NCBI RefSeq assembly: GCF_013778305.1
Contig: NZ_JACEIC010000002.1
Location: 561,708-625,707 of the forward strand
Source of the DNA: Nocardioides agri
Lineage (GTDB): Bacteria; Actinomycetota; Actinomycetes; Propionibacteriales; Nocardioidaceae
Direction of reading: 5' to 3'
Length of the DNA: 64,000 nucleotides
The notes beneath the pieces were generated by a model. That model saw only the letters and a program-made list of their open reading frames with translations. It was not told the DNA's origin and searched no databases. A program made the translations under genes and the position numbers. Below are positions 17,462 to 25,564 of the stretch, in pieces (the stretch's first letter is position 1; every line of letters begins with the position of its first letter).

Positions 17462-18013
17462 ATGCGCCTGCTCGCGGCCCTGCTCGGGCTGGTCCTGGTC
17501 GGCACGCTGGCTCCGGCCGCGCACGCCGACCCGCGGTGGCACTTCTACACCGCCGACCGCACCCGCTACGAGTCGCCGTGGTTCGGCGGCGCGCACCGGA
17601 TCATGATCCCGTTCGGCTGCACGAGCGCGCCCTACTACTCCCCCGACCCCCGGTGCCGCGGGGGCAACGGCTTCCACCACGGGCTCGATGTCGCGATGCC
17701 GTGCGGCACCCGGCTCTACGCCGCGCAGCCCTTCCGGGTCGTCTCCAGCGACAGCCTCGGGTCGGCGTACGGCGAGCACCCGCTGCTGCTGCGCAACGCC
17801 AGGCAGGGCTGGGACCTGGTGATCGGGCACACCCGCCGCGTCTACGTGCGTGAGGGCCAGTGGGTCCGGAGAGGCACCGTCTTCGCACGCGCCAGCGACA
17901 GCGGCGCCCCCGACGGCTGTCACCTGCACTTCGAGAAGCGGGCGGTCGGCGGTGGACTGTCCACCGCCACCTGGCCCCGCCCGCTGCTCGACCTCAGCCC
18001 GCGGCCTTCCTGA
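17462..18013 (+). CDS. Secreted M23-type (LytM) peptidase-like protein
   Basis: A 183-residue exported protein. Residues 1-22 form a signal peptide ending AAHA before DP. The mature part has the zinc motif HHGLDVAMPCGT (H-x3-D) and the C-terminal HLHFE (HxH), as in lysostaphin-like M23 endopeptidases that cut peptidoglycan cross-bridges. Four cysteines probably pair outside the cell. The domain is short and lacks a wall-binding module. The ATG at 17462 follows TAGCGT by 7 nt (leaderless); the in-frame GTG at 17453 is inside that hexamer. The last 20 bp overlap the convergent next gene. Confidence 0.85.
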   Translation: MRLLAALLGLVLVGTLAPAAHADPRWHFYTADRTRYESPWFGGAHRIMIPFGCTSAPYYSPDPRCRGGNGFHHGLDVAMPCGTRLYAAQPFRVVSSDSLGSAYGEHPLLLRNARQGWDLVIGHTRRVYVREGQWVRRGTVFARASDSGAPDGCHLHFEKRAVGGGLSTATWPRPLLDLSPRPS

Positions 18014-18431
18014 CCAGCTCCTCGACCCGCGCGACGTCGCCGTCGGTCAGGGTGGTGATCGCGTACTCCGTCGGCCACATGGTGCCGTCGTCGAGCCGGG
18101 CACCGTCGTTGAAGCCGAGGTTGGAGTAGCGGTTGCCGAACTTGGCGGCCGGCTTGAAGAAGATGATCGCCTTGCCGTTGCGGCCGTAGGCCGGCATGCC
18201 GTACCAGGTCTTGGGGTCGAGGTCGGGCGCGACGGCGGTGACGATCGCGTGGATGCGCTCGGCGATCACCCGGTCGGCGTCCTCCATCTCCGCGATCTTG
18301 TCGAGCACGTTCTGGAGGTCGTCGGCCTTCTTGGCACCCTTCTTGCCCTCGGCCTTGAGCTCGGCGGCGCGCTCCTTCATGGCTGCGCGCTCGGCGTCGG
18401 TGAATCCGTTGGTGGTCTTCGTCGTGGTCAT
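17994..18431 (-). CDS. DUF1801 / YdhG-like small protein
   Basis: A 145-residue protein. The N-terminal half is a charged helix (DAERAAMKERAAELKAE) and the second half carries WYGMPAYGRNGKAIIFFKPAAKFGNRY, typical of the DUF1801/YdhG (iron chaperone-like, frataxin-fold) family. Function in actinobacteria is not known. TAGCGT lies 6 nt before the ATG on the minus strand, so it looks leaderless. The 3' end overlaps the convergent M23 gene by 20 bp. Confidence 0.8.
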   Translation of the reverse strand: MTTTKTTNGFTDAERAAMKERAAELKAEGKKGAKKADDLQNVLDKIAEMEDADRVIAERIHAIVTAVAPDLDPKTWYGMPAYGRNGKAIIFFKPAAKFGNRYSNLGFNDGARLDDGTMWPTEYAITTLTDGDVARVEELVRKAAG

Positions 18432-18456
18432 GCCACCACGCTAGGAAGCGACCGGG

Positions 18457-19023
18457 TCAGTGCGCTTCTCGATTCCTGACCAGTGCGCGGATCCCGTCGA
18501 GGACGATCGCCAGGCCGACGTGGAAGTCGGACTCGGCGCGCGGGGCGTCGTCGATGGCCCCCGCCGAGCCGGCCTGCAGGTGGGTCTGCTCGTCGACCGC
18601 GTGACCGAACACGTAGTGGAGGAGCGTGCGCGTGGCGGTCGGCACCAGGCCCGCGTCGAGATCTCCGTCGGCGAGCGCCGATGCGAGCTCGTCGTACGGC
18701 GTGGCGGCGCCGAGCCCGAAGGAGCGCACGGTCGCGACCAGCTCGGCGCCGTCGCGGTAGGCCAGCATCGCGTCGCGGAGCTCGGCGCCGATGGCGACCA
18801 CGCGATCGTCCCAGGCCGCCGGCCGCGGGTCCCGGTGACCGCGACGCAGCACCTCGTCGGCCACGGCGGCGAGCAGCGCCTGCTTGTTGGGGAAGTGGTG
18901 GTAGAGCGCGCTGGGCTGCACGCCGAGCTCGGTGGCGAGCCGTCGCATCGTGAGGTCCGCCAGCCCGTAGCGGTCGAGCACGTCGAGCGCCCGCTCGACG
19001 ACGTCGGCGCGATGGTTGCGCAC
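18457..19023 (-). CDS. bioQ: TetR-family repressor of biotin transport (BioQ type)
   Basis: A 188-residue regulator with a TetR helix-turn-helix (LTMRRLATELGVQPSALYHHFPNKQALL, about residues 24-51) and a helical ligand domain. Assignment as BioQ rests on context: it is divergent from bioY-ecfAT, and the gap contains TGAACGCCGTTCA, which fits the published actinobacterial BioQ half-sites (TGAAC-N3-GTTAC type). GTG at 19023 follows GGGAGG. Expected to repress bioY when biotin is ample and probably itself. Confidence 0.82.
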   Translation of the reverse strand: MRNHRADVVERALDVLDRYGLADLTMRRLATELGVQPSALYHHFPNKQALLAAVADEVLRRGHRDPRPAAWDDRVVAIGAELRDAMLAYRDGAELVATVRSFGLGAATPYDELASALADGDLDAGLVPTATRTLLHYVFGHAVDEQTHLQAGSAGAIDDAPRAESDFHVGLAIVLDGIRALVRNREAH

Positions 19024-19052
19024 GTCACACCCTCCCTACCGTCCGGTCACCG

Positions 19053-19094
19053 TTGACCCCTGCGGATCGGAACCCTAACCTGAACGCCGTTCAG
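19053..19094 (+). promoter_or_regulatory. bioY promoter with BioQ operator
   Basis: TTGACC (19053-19058) and TAACCT (19076-19081) are spaced by 17 bp. The operator CTGAAC-GCC-GTTCAG (19080-19094) is a perfect palindrome starting at the last base of the -10, so a bound repressor would cover the transcription start. It lies 24 bp before the bioY ATG. Confidence 0.75.
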
Positions 19095-19117
19095 TTCACC
19101 ACCGCGAAGGACGACCC

Positions 19118-19720
19118 ATGACCATGGCCGAGACGACTCCGACGACGACGGCGCGGCCGCGGCGCTCCGTCACCACCGACCTGGCGCTGATCGCCGGCTT
19201 CGCGGCGCTGATCTCGGCCTGCGCCTACATCGGCGCCATCCCCACCGGCGGCTCCGGCGTGCCGATCACGCTCCAGACGTTCGGCGTGATGCTCGCCGGG
19301 TGCGTGCTCGGGCCGGTCCGCGGCTTCCTCGCGGTCGGCCTCTACCTCCTGCTCGGCGCGATCGGGCTGCCGGTCTTCGCCGAGCACTCCTCCGGACTGG
19401 CCGTCTTCAACGGCCCCAGCGCGGGCTACCTGATCGCCTTCCCCTTCGCCGCCGCCCTGGCCGGATTCCTGGTCAAGTACGTCGCCGGCGAGAACCGCAC
19501 CCGCGCCATCTGGGTCTTCTTCTGCTCGCTGGCCGGCAGCGTCCTCGTGATCCACCCGCTCGGGATCATCGGCATGAAGCTCTACTTCGACGTCACCTGG
19601 CACGAGGCCTTCACCTACGACACGCCCTTCTGGATCGGCGACATCCTCAAGACCACGTTGGTCGCGCTGGTCGCCGCCGAGGTCCACCGCGCGTTCCCGC
19701 AGCTCCTCGCGCGTCGCTGA
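19118..19720 (+). CDS. bioY: Biotin transporter substrate-binding (S) component
   Basis: A 200-residue integral membrane protein, the biotin-binding S component of an ECF transporter. It has about six hydrophobic helices and the BioY signature PITLQTFGVMLAGCVLGP followed by AVGLYLLLGAIGLPVF and NGPSAGYLIAFPFAA. Both an ATPase and a T component follow directly, so this is a complete BioMNY-type system for high-affinity biotin uptake. The ribosome site GAAGGAC precedes the ATG. Confidence 0.96.
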   Translation: MTMAETTPTTTARPRRSVTTDLALIAGFAALISACAYIGAIPTGGSGVPITLQTFGVMLAGCVLGPVRGFLAVGLYLLLGAIGLPVFAEHSSGLAVFNGPSAGYLIAFPFAAALAGFLVKYVAGENRTRAIWVFFCSLAGSVLVIHPLGIIGMKLYFDVTWHEAFTYDTPFWIGDILKTTLVALVAAEVHRAFPQLLARR

Positions 19721-19721
19721 G

Positions 19722-20417
19722 GTGCCGACGATCTCCTTCGAGGCCGCCGGGGTCAGCGTCGCTGCCCCCGGCGGTCCGCGCGTCGTGCTCGAGCCGACGA
19801 CCGTGGAGCTGACCGAGCGGCGGATCGGCGTCATCGGCGCGAACGGCTCCGGCAAGTCGACGCTGGCCCGGCTCGTCAACGGGCTCGTCGAGGCGACCTC
19901 GGGGCGGGTCCTGGTCGACGGTGTCGACGTGGGCCGCCAGGGCGGCGCCGTACGACGCCGGGTCGGCTTCGTGTTCACCGACCCGGCGGCCCAGCTGGTG
20001 ATGCCGACCTGCGTCGAGGACGTCGAGCTGTCGCTGCGCCGGCACGAGAAGAGCGCGGCACGGCGGCACGAGAAGGCGCTGGCCGTGCTGCAGCGCTACG
20101 GCCTCGGCGACCACGCCGACGTCAGCGTGCACGCTCTCTCGGGGGGCCAGAAGCAGCTGCTCGCGCTGGCCGGCGTGCTGGCGGTCGAGCCGGCCATCGT
20201 GGTCGCCGACGAGCCGACCACCCTGCTCGACCTCGCCAACACCCGCCGGGTCGCGGACCTGCTCTTCGGGCTCGAGCAGCAGCTGGTGCTGGTGACCCAC
20301 GACCTCGACCTGGCCCGCCGCTGCGACCGCGTGCTGGTCGTCGAGGACGCCGCGGTGCGCTTCGACGGGCCGGCCGACGCCGCCGTCGAGCACTACCTCG
20401 CCACGGTGGCCGGCTGA
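19722..20417 (+). CDS. bioM: ECF transporter ATPase (BioM type)
   Basis: A 231-residue cytosolic ABC ATPase that powers biotin uptake. Walker A is GANGSGKST (about residues 39-47), the signature is LSGGQKQLLALA, Walker B is IVVADEPT and the switch histidine is in VTHD. The GTG start is 2 nt after the bioY stop. No biotin-specific residues can be read; assignment rests on the operon. Confidence 0.94.
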   Translation: MPTISFEAAGVSVAAPGGPRVVLEPTTVELTERRIGVIGANGSGKSTLARLVNGLVEATSGRVLVDGVDVGRQGGAVRRRVGFVFTDPAAQLVMPTCVEDVELSLRRHEKSAARRHEKALAVLQRYGLGDHADVSVHALSGGQKQLLALAGVLAVEPAIVVADEPTTLLDLANTRRVADLLFGLEQQLVLVTHDLDLARRCDRVLVVEDAAVRFDGPADAAVEHYLATVAG

Positions 20418-21028
20418 TGAGCAGCACCGGCCTCGTCGGGGTCTACCAGCCCGGCGACAGCCTGCTGCACCGGGCGCCGGTCGGCCTCAAGCTCGCCGGC
20501 CTGATGGCCTTCAGCCTCTCGATCGTCATGGTGCGCAGCATGCCGGCGTCGTGGGCCTTCCTCGCCGTGGCGCTGGTGCTCGGCCTGGTCGGCCGGATCC
20601 ACCTGATCACCCTGGTGCGCGCGGCGCGGACGGTGCTGTTCTTCGCGGCGTTCGTCGGCGCGCTCCAGTGGCTGTGGTACGGGCGGGACAAGGCGATCGA
20701 GACGTTCGTCGACCTGGTCGCCCTGTCGCTCGCCGCGGTCGTCGTCTCGGCCACGACGCCGGTCAACGCGATGCTCGACGCGTTCATCCGCTGGATCACC
20801 CCGCTGCGCCGGGTGGGGGTGGACCCGGAGCGCGTCGCCCTGGCGTTCGGGCTCGCGATCCAGGCGCTCCCGGGCACCGTCGCGCTGGCCACCGAGACCC
20901 GCGACGCCGCCCGCGCTCGCGGCGTACGGCACCCGCGGGCGTTCCTCACGCCGTTCGTGATCCGGGTCGTCGCGCGCGCCCACGAGACCGGTGACGCGCT
21001 GCACGCGCGCGGCATCGGCGATGACTAG
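20417..21028 (+). CDS. bioN: ECF transporter transmembrane (T) component (BioN type)
   Basis: A 203-residue membrane protein that couples ATPase to S component. It has four to five hydrophobic helices and the two Ala-Arg-Gly coupling motifs near the C-terminus (ARARGV and LHARGI). The ATG shares a base with the preceding TGA (TGATG), so translation is coupled. The C-terminus ends shortly after the second motif, as in CbiQ/EcfT proteins. Confidence 0.94.
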   Translation: MSSTGLVGVYQPGDSLLHRAPVGLKLAGLMAFSLSIVMVRSMPASWAFLAVALVLGLVGRIHLITLVRAARTVLFFAAFVGALQWLWYGRDKAIETFVDLVALSLAAVVVSATTPVNAMLDAFIRWITPLRRVGVDPERVALAFGLAIQALPGTVALATETRDAARARGVRHPRAFLTPFVIRVVARAHETGDALHARGIGDD

Positions 21029-21110
21029 TCCGCTCGGAGGATCGACAGGCCCCCTCCACGGGCGGATGATCACCAGGTTGGAGACTCCGACGACGACCGA
21101 GGAGGGGCCG

Positions 21111-21293
21111 ATGATCTGGGTGGCGTTGGGCGTGCTCGCGGTGGTCCTCGGCCTCTGCGCATGGGCGGACCGGTCCCGCAGGCGACGCGGTCTGATCGGT
21201 GGGATCAACCCGCGTGGTGCTCCGGCGATGGACACCGAGGCGTGGACCGCCAACGGCGGGATCGGGGCCGGCGACGGCGGCGGCGGGACCTGA
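21111..21293 (+). CDS. Small single-pass membrane protein of unknown function
   Basis: A 60-residue protein with one N-terminal transmembrane helix (about residues 1-19), a basic cluster RSRRRRG and a Gly-rich tail ending DGGGGT. The topology rule puts the basic part inside. GGAGGGG stands 2-8 nt before the ATG, so translation is well supported. No family recognised. It follows bioN by 82 bp and may be on the same transcript or separate. Confidence 0.65.
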   Translation: MIWVALGVLAVVLGLCAWADRSRRRRGLIGGINPRGAPAMDTEAWTANGGIGAGDGGGGT

Positions 21294-21300
21294 GCGCCCG

Positions 21301-21714
21301 TCAGGCCGGATGCTCGGCCAGCCACGCGTCAGCGCGCCGCTTCGAGGCCTGGGCGAGCCAGGCGTCCTGCACCACCTCGGTGAGCTCGGACAGGCTGAGC
21401 TCGCCGACGCGGCTGCCGCGCAGGAGCACCGAGGGATGGCCGTCGAAGTGCGGGGTGGTGAAGAACGGCGTGCGCTCGTCCTGCAGCAGCGCCTCCTTCT
21501 CCTCCGGGGCGCACCAGAGCACGATCACGTCGTCGTAGCGCTCCCCCGTCTCCGGGTCGAACGCGTCGGGTCGCGGGGTGCGGAAGAAGACGAACGACTT
21601 GCCCCCGACCTGGTAGACCGGGTTCTGCGCACGCTGGCCGTGGACGACCGTCACGTGCGGCATCGCCAGGGCGAGCTCGTGGACGTCCTCCAGGCGGGCG
21701 GGCCGATCGGTCAT
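21301..21714 (-). CDS. MmcQ/YjbR-family protein
   Basis: A 137-residue protein of the MmcQ/YjbR (CyaY-like fold) family. Visible blocks are LEDVHELALAMPHV, the KSFVFFRTPR strand, VLWCAPEEKEALLQ and PSVLLRGSRVGELSLSELTEVVQDAWLAQASKR. These proteins are thought to bind DNA or small ligands, but no function is established. The start overlaps the upstream dehydrogenase stop by 4 bp (ATGA), so the pair is coupled. A second YjbR-type gene lies at 33981. Confidence 0.85.
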   Translation of the reverse strand: MTDRPARLEDVHELALAMPHVTVVHGQRAQNPVYQVGGKSFVFFRTPRPDAFDPETGERYDDVIVLWCAPEEKEALLQDERTPFFTTPHFDGHPSVLLRGSRVGELSLSELTEVVQDAWLAQASKRRADAWLAEHPA

Positions 21715-22367
21715 CCGGAGTAGGGCACCTCGGCCTGCCAGTCCGCCTCGTCCTGGTGGGCCGCGGCCCAGATCGCGTCCGCGACCCGGTCGGGGGTGAA
21801 CGGGCCCTGCTTGTCGAGCGTCCCGCGCACGGTCACCGAGACCGCACGGATCCCGTCGGGCGCCAGGGTCGCGTCCAGGCTGCGCACCAGGTTGCGGACG
21901 CCGGCCTTCTGCACGCCGAGCGACGCCGCGCGGTGCCACGGCTTGTCCGCGGCCATGCTGCCGGTGACCGTGACCCGCCCGCCTGCGGACAGGTACGGTC
22001 GCGCGGCCTGGACGGCGGTCAGAAGCGCGCCGACACCGAGGGCGACGTCCTCGAGGAGCTCCGCGACCGGGAGCTCGAGCGGGTCCTTCTCGCGGAACGC
22101 GCTGGGGTTGAAGTGCAGGACGTCGATCCGCCCGGTGTGGTCGCCGAAGCGCTGGATCGCCGCGGTCGCGGCCTCGACGTCGGTGACGTCGGTGACGGCG
22201 TGGCCGACATCGACGCCGAGCGCCTCGACCTGACCGGCGAGCTCGGTCAGCTGCGCCTCGTCGACGCCGAGCAGCGCCACGTCGTACCCCTCGCGCGCGA
22301 AGCGGCGTGCGACCGAGCCGCTCACGCCGGGTCCGGCGCCCACGACCGCGATGACCGGGCGACTCAT
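21711..22367 (-). CDS. Short-chain dehydrogenase-like protein lacking the catalytic tyrosine
   Basis: A 218-residue Rossmann protein. The cofactor loop GAGPGVSGSVA is at residues 10-20, DVTDV follows, and the serine strand is VTVTGSMAA. The usual YxxxK active site is replaced: SLGVQKAGVRN keeps the lysine but has leucine in the tyrosine position. It may have lost dehydrogenase chemistry or use another residue. The N-terminal loop deviates from TGxxxGIG. Coupled to the MmcQ-type gene downstream. Confidence 0.8.
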   Translation of the reverse strand: MSRPVIAVVGAGPGVSGSVARRFAREGYDVALLGVDEAQLTELAGQVEALGVDVGHAVTDVTDVEAATAAIQRFGDHTGRIDVLHFNPSAFREKDPLELPVAELLEDVALGVGALLTAVQAARPYLSAGGRVTVTGSMAADKPWHRAASLGVQKAGVRNLVRSLDATLAPDGIRAVSVTVRGTLDKQGPFTPDRVADAIWAAAHQDEADWQAEVPYSG

Positions 22368-22387
22368 GTCCTCACCCTAGCCAGTGG

Positions 22388-22903
22388 TCACCAGACCTCG
22401 CCCTCGCGCCAGTCGCAGACGATCGGGCCGTCGAAGTCGACCGGTCGCCTGGTCTGCACGTAGATGCTGTCCTCGTCGGGGGTCGGTCGGACGCCGTCCG
22501 GGCTCAGCACGCTGGCGGGGCCGCGCCACAGGATCCAGCCGCGGGACGAGTAGAGGGAGCGCCCGACGTCGGAGGCGCACAGGCCCATCACCTCGTAGCC
22601 GGGCGCCAGCGTCTCCAGCGCGGCCATGACGGTGTGGGCGTAGCCGCGACCGCGGTGGCCGGGATGGGTGGCCACCGACTCGATCCAGCCGCACCGCAGC
22701 CAGCGGCCGCCGATGCACAGCCGGCGCAGCACGACGGCACCGTGGGCGACGAGGACGTTGTCGTGGCGCACGAGCGCGTGCGTGCCGCCCAGCGCGTGCT
22801 GGAAGGTCGCGTCGTCGTAGTCGTCGAACGCCAGGCCGCAGAGGTCGCGCACGTCGGCGAGCCCGTGCGGGCCGAGGTGCGCGGTGTGGACGAGCGAGAT
22901 CAC
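22388..22903 (-). CDS. AAC(2')-like aminoglycoside N-acetyltransferase (GNAT fold)
   Basis: A 171-residue GNAT enzyme that, by homology, acetylates the 2'-amino group of aminoglycosides with acetyl-CoA. It tracks mycobacterial AAC(2')-I along its whole length, from memory: LVHTAHL start, HALGGTHALV, RRLCIGGRWLRCGW, the acetyl-CoA loop HPGHRGRGYAHTVM, LYSSRGW, GPASVL, TPDED and terminal CDWREGEVW. Chromosomal AAC(2') genes in mycobacteria also contribute to wall physiology. The GTG start overlaps the amidase stop (GTGA); an in-frame GTG at 22906 is the alternative. Resistance is not proven by sequence. Confidence 0.85.
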   Translation of the reverse strand: MISLVHTAHLGPHGLADVRDLCGLAFDDYDDATFQHALGGTHALVRHDNVLVAHGAVVLRRLCIGGRWLRCGWIESVATHPGHRGRGYAHTVMAALETLAPGYEVMGLCASDVGRSLYSSRGWILWRGPASVLSPDGVRPTPDEDSIYVQTRRPVDFDGPIVCDWREGEVW

Positions 22904-24300
22904 CACCCGGGCGGTCTCCGGTCCTGCCAGGGCGAGGCCTCCTCGACCTGGGCGGCGAGAGCGAGCAGCAGCTCCTCCTCGGCCGGCCGGCCGGCCAGCA
23001 TGACGCCGACCGGAAGGCCGTCGTCGGTCCAGTGCACCGGCAGCGAGACGGCCGGCATGCCGGTGACGTTCCACGCAGAGGTCCACGGCGTGAAGGCCTT
23101 CTGTGCCTCGAAGTCGCGCTCCGGGTGGTCGTCGTCCCGCATCGCCCCGACGGGCAGCGGCGGGGTGGCGAGCGTGGGGGTCAGCACGACGTCGTACGGC
23201 GCGAGCGCCGTCAGCGCGCCGGCCGCGAAGCGCCGCATCGCGCCGATCGCGAGGCCGAACTCAGGCCCGCTGACCGCGCGACCGCGCTCGGAGAGCCAGC
23301 GGGTCAGCGGGCGGAGCAGGTGCTCCCGGTCCGGCGGGACGGCCGACAGCGCGGTGAGCACCGCCCAGCAGGTCTCGAAGACCGGCACCGCCTCCGCCGG
23401 CAACGGCACCGCGACGTCCTCGACCTCGTGGCCGAGCGACTCCAGCAGGCGCGACGCGTCCTCCCAGGCCTGCACGCACGCGGGGTCGACGACGGTGTCG
23501 GTGATCACGGGTGCGATGAAGCGAGCGACCCGGAGCCGCCCCGGGTCGCGGTCGCAGGCCGACAGGAACGTCGCGGAGGGAGGTGGGGCCCAGGCAGGGT
23601 CTCCCACCCGGCGACCGGCGAGGACATCGAGCATCGCCGCCGCGTCCCGCACGGTCCGGGCGATCGGCCCAGCCGTCCCCAGACCCACCGGGTCGCCGTA
23701 CATGGGGTGGCCGCTGATCCGCCCGCGGGTGGGCTTGAGGCCGACCAGCCCGCAGCAGGACGCGGGGATCCGGATCGAGCCACCGCCGTCGGACCCCTGC
23801 GCGAGCGGGACGAGCCCGGCCGAGACCGCTGCGGCCGCGCCGCCGGAGGACCCGCCGGCCGTGCGGGTCCGGTCCCACGGGGTCACCGCGGGCGGCGCGA
23901 CGTCCGGCTCGGTGTAGCAGGGCGACCCGAACTCCGGCGTGTTCGTCTTGCCCAGGCTGACCAGGCCGGCGGCCTCCAGCGACAGCGTCACGTTGTCGGA
24001 GAGGTCGGGCACGAAGTCGGCGAAGGCCGCCGAGCCGAACGTGGTGCGCACCCCCGCCGTCAGGTTGAGGTCCTTGATCGCGGTCGGCACGCCCCACAGC
24101 GGCGACGGACCGGGGCCACCGGAGTCCAGGGCCGCCGCGCGCTCGCGGGCGAGGTCGGGCGTGAGCGTGACGAACGCGCCGACCGAGTCGAGTCGGTCGG
24201 CGCGTTCGAGGTAGTGCTCGGTGAGCTCGAGCGGCGAGACCTGGCGACGGCGCACCAGGTCGCCCTGCTCGAGAGCGGTCAGGTCATGGAGCTCGGCCAC
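22900..24300 (-). CDS. Amidase signature family hydrolase
   Basis: A 466-residue enzyme with the Ser-cisSer-Lys amidase core. Lysine is in GVPTAIKDLN, and the serine-rich signature is TAGGSSGGAAAAVSAGLVPLAQGSDGGGSIRIPA. It hydrolyses carboxylic amides; GatA is excluded by context (no gatB or gatC) and by sequence outside the core. It is translationally coupled to the downstream AAC(2')-like gene, so the pair may act on one amine or amide chemistry. Substrate unknown. Confidence 0.92.
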   Translation of the reverse strand: MAELHDLTALEQGDLVRRRQVSPLELTEHYLERADRLDSVGAFVTLTPDLARERAAALDSGGPGPSPLWGVPTAIKDLNLTAGVRTTFGSAAFADFVPDLSDNVTLSLEAAGLVSLGKTNTPEFGSPCYTEPDVAPPAVTPWDRTRTAGGSSGGAAAAVSAGLVPLAQGSDGGGSIRIPASCCGLVGLKPTRGRISGHPMYGDPVGLGTAGPIARTVRDAAAMLDVLAGRRVGDPAWAPPPSATFLSACDRDPGRLRVARFIAPVITDTVVDPACVQAWEDASRLLESLGHEVEDVAVPLPAEAVPVFETCWAVLTALSAVPPDREHLLRPLTRWLSERGRAVSGPEFGLAIGAMRRFAAGALTALAPYDVVLTPTLATPPLPVGAMRDDDHPERDFEAQKAFTPWTSAWNVTGMPAVSLPVHWTDDGLPVGVMLAGRPAEEELLLALAAQVEEASPWQDRRPPGW

Positions 24301-24343
24301 GACCCGACCGTAGTCCCCTCGGTGGGACCGGGACGGGACGGGC

Positions 24344-24895
24344 TCAGGCGGCGGGCGCGCTGGTGTCGTGCTCGGCGAGCAGGCGCACCGCGCCGCTGAG
24401 CCGGGCGAGGACGTCCGGGTCGGTGAGCACGTCGACCTCGAGGGCCGACTGCGAGACGGTCACGTCCTCGACGACGACGGCGCCGGCGATCCGGGCCGAG
24501 CGCGCGGCGTCCGCGTGCGCCCACTTGCCGCCGTACGGCGTGGGGGTGGCGCCGACGACGCCGAAGGGCTTCCCGACCATGGCGCCGGCGCCGTACGGCC
24601 GGGAGAGCCAGTCGATGGCGTTGTTGAGCACGGCCGGCATGGTGCCGTTGTACTCGGGCGTGACCGCGAGCACGCGGTCGGCCGCGGCGACCCGCTCGCG
24701 CAGCGCGACGGCGGAGGCCGGCACGCTGGCGGGGTTGTCGACGTCCTCGTTGTAGAAGGGGATCTGGTCGAGGCCCTCGACGATGTCGACGCGCACGCCG
24801 GCGGGCGCGAGGGAGGCGAGCCGCTCGGCGAGCCGGCGGTTGAGGGAGTCGGCGCGCAGGCTGCCGACCAGGACGGCGATGGTGGTGTCGGTCAT
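24344..24895 (-). CDS. NAD(P)H-dependent FMN reductase family protein
   Basis: A 183-residue flavodoxin-like reductase. The FMN phosphate loop is GSLRADSLNRRLAERL (about residues 11-26), and TPEYNGTMPAVLNNAIDWLSRP is the diagnostic block of the azoreductase/SsuE-like group. GATPTPYGG is the other flavin contact. It reduces quinones, azo compounds or flavins using NAD(P)H. It is divergent from a TetR gene with a palindrome between them, so it is the probable target of that regulator. Confidence 0.92.
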   Translation of the reverse strand: MTDTTIAVLVGSLRADSLNRRLAERLASLAPAGVRVDIVEGLDQIPFYNEDVDNPASVPASAVALRERVAAADRVLAVTPEYNGTMPAVLNNAIDWLSRPYGAGAMVGKPFGVVGATPTPYGGKWAHADAARSARIAGAVVVEDVTVSQSALEVDVLTDPDVLARLSGAVRLLAEHDTSAPAA

Positions 24896-24902
24896 GTGGA
24901 CG

Positions 24903-24923
24903 AAACGGACTGCGGTCCGCTTT
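24903..24923. promoter_or_regulatory. Candidate TetR operator between the FMN reductase and tetR genes
   Basis: AAACGGAC (24903-24910) faces GTCCGCTTT across 4 bp, near-perfect dyad symmetry around TGCG. It begins 8 bp upstream of the reductase ATG and precedes the regulator's TAGGGT hexamer. Operator role is inferred from position and symmetry. Confidence 0.5.
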
Positions 24924-24967
24924 CTATTCCGAGGCGCCCCGTGGCGCGGGTCACTAGGGTGGCGCCG

Positions 24968-25564
24968 ATGCCCGAGCCGATCGCCCTGCCCCTGGTCGGC
25001 GCTCCCCCGCCCGAGCGCCGCGATGCCGCGCGCAACCGCGAGCTCCTCCTCGACGCGGCCACGGCGTTGATCGAGCGCAGCGGCCCGCGAGGCGTGACGA
25101 TGGACGCCGTCGCCCAGGCAGCGGGCGTCGGCAAGGGCACGGTCTTCCGTCGCTTCGAGTCCCGCGAGGGCCTGATGGCCGCCGTGCTCAACCACTCCGA
25201 GGCCGAGTGGCAGCTGCAGGTGATGTCCGGGCCTCCGCCGCTCGGGCCCGGCGCCGACCCGTGGGACCGGCTTCTGGCCTTCGGCCGCACCCGGCTGGAG
25301 ACCACGCTCCTGCACGCCGAGCTGATCCGCGAGGCCGGCCGCACCGGCGCGCGGGCGGCCGGCGCCTACTCCTTCACCGTGACCCACGTCCGCTACCTGC
25401 TCACCGAGCTCGGCGTCCGGGGCGACCTGCCGATCCTGGCGACCGCCCTGCTCGCCCCGCTCGAGCTGCCGATCCTCGACCAGCAGGTCAACCTCGACGG
25501 GTTCCCCGTCGACCGGGTCCACGAGGGCTGGGTCGACCTGGCGCGGCGGATCGTGGGCCGCTAG
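24968..25564 (+). CDS. TetR-family transcriptional regulator
   Basis: A 198-residue repressor with helix-turn-helix (VTMDAVAQAAGVGKGTVFRRFESREGLM, about residues 43-70) and a helical ligand-binding domain. TAGGGT (24955-24960) stands 7 nt before the ATG, a leaderless pattern. It is divergent from the FMN reductase gene and the shared palindrome implies it controls both. Such pairs usually respond to quinone or electrophile stress; this is inference. Confidence 0.9.
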   Translation: MPEPIALPLVGAPPPERRDAARNRELLLDAATALIERSGPRGVTMDAVAQAAGVGKGTVFRRFESREGLMAAVLNHSEAEWQLQVMSGPPPLGPGADPWDRLLAFGRTRLETTLLHAELIREAGRTGARAAGAYSFTVTHVRYLLTELGVRGDLPILATALLAPLELPILDQQVNLDGFPVDRVHEGWVDLARRIVGR

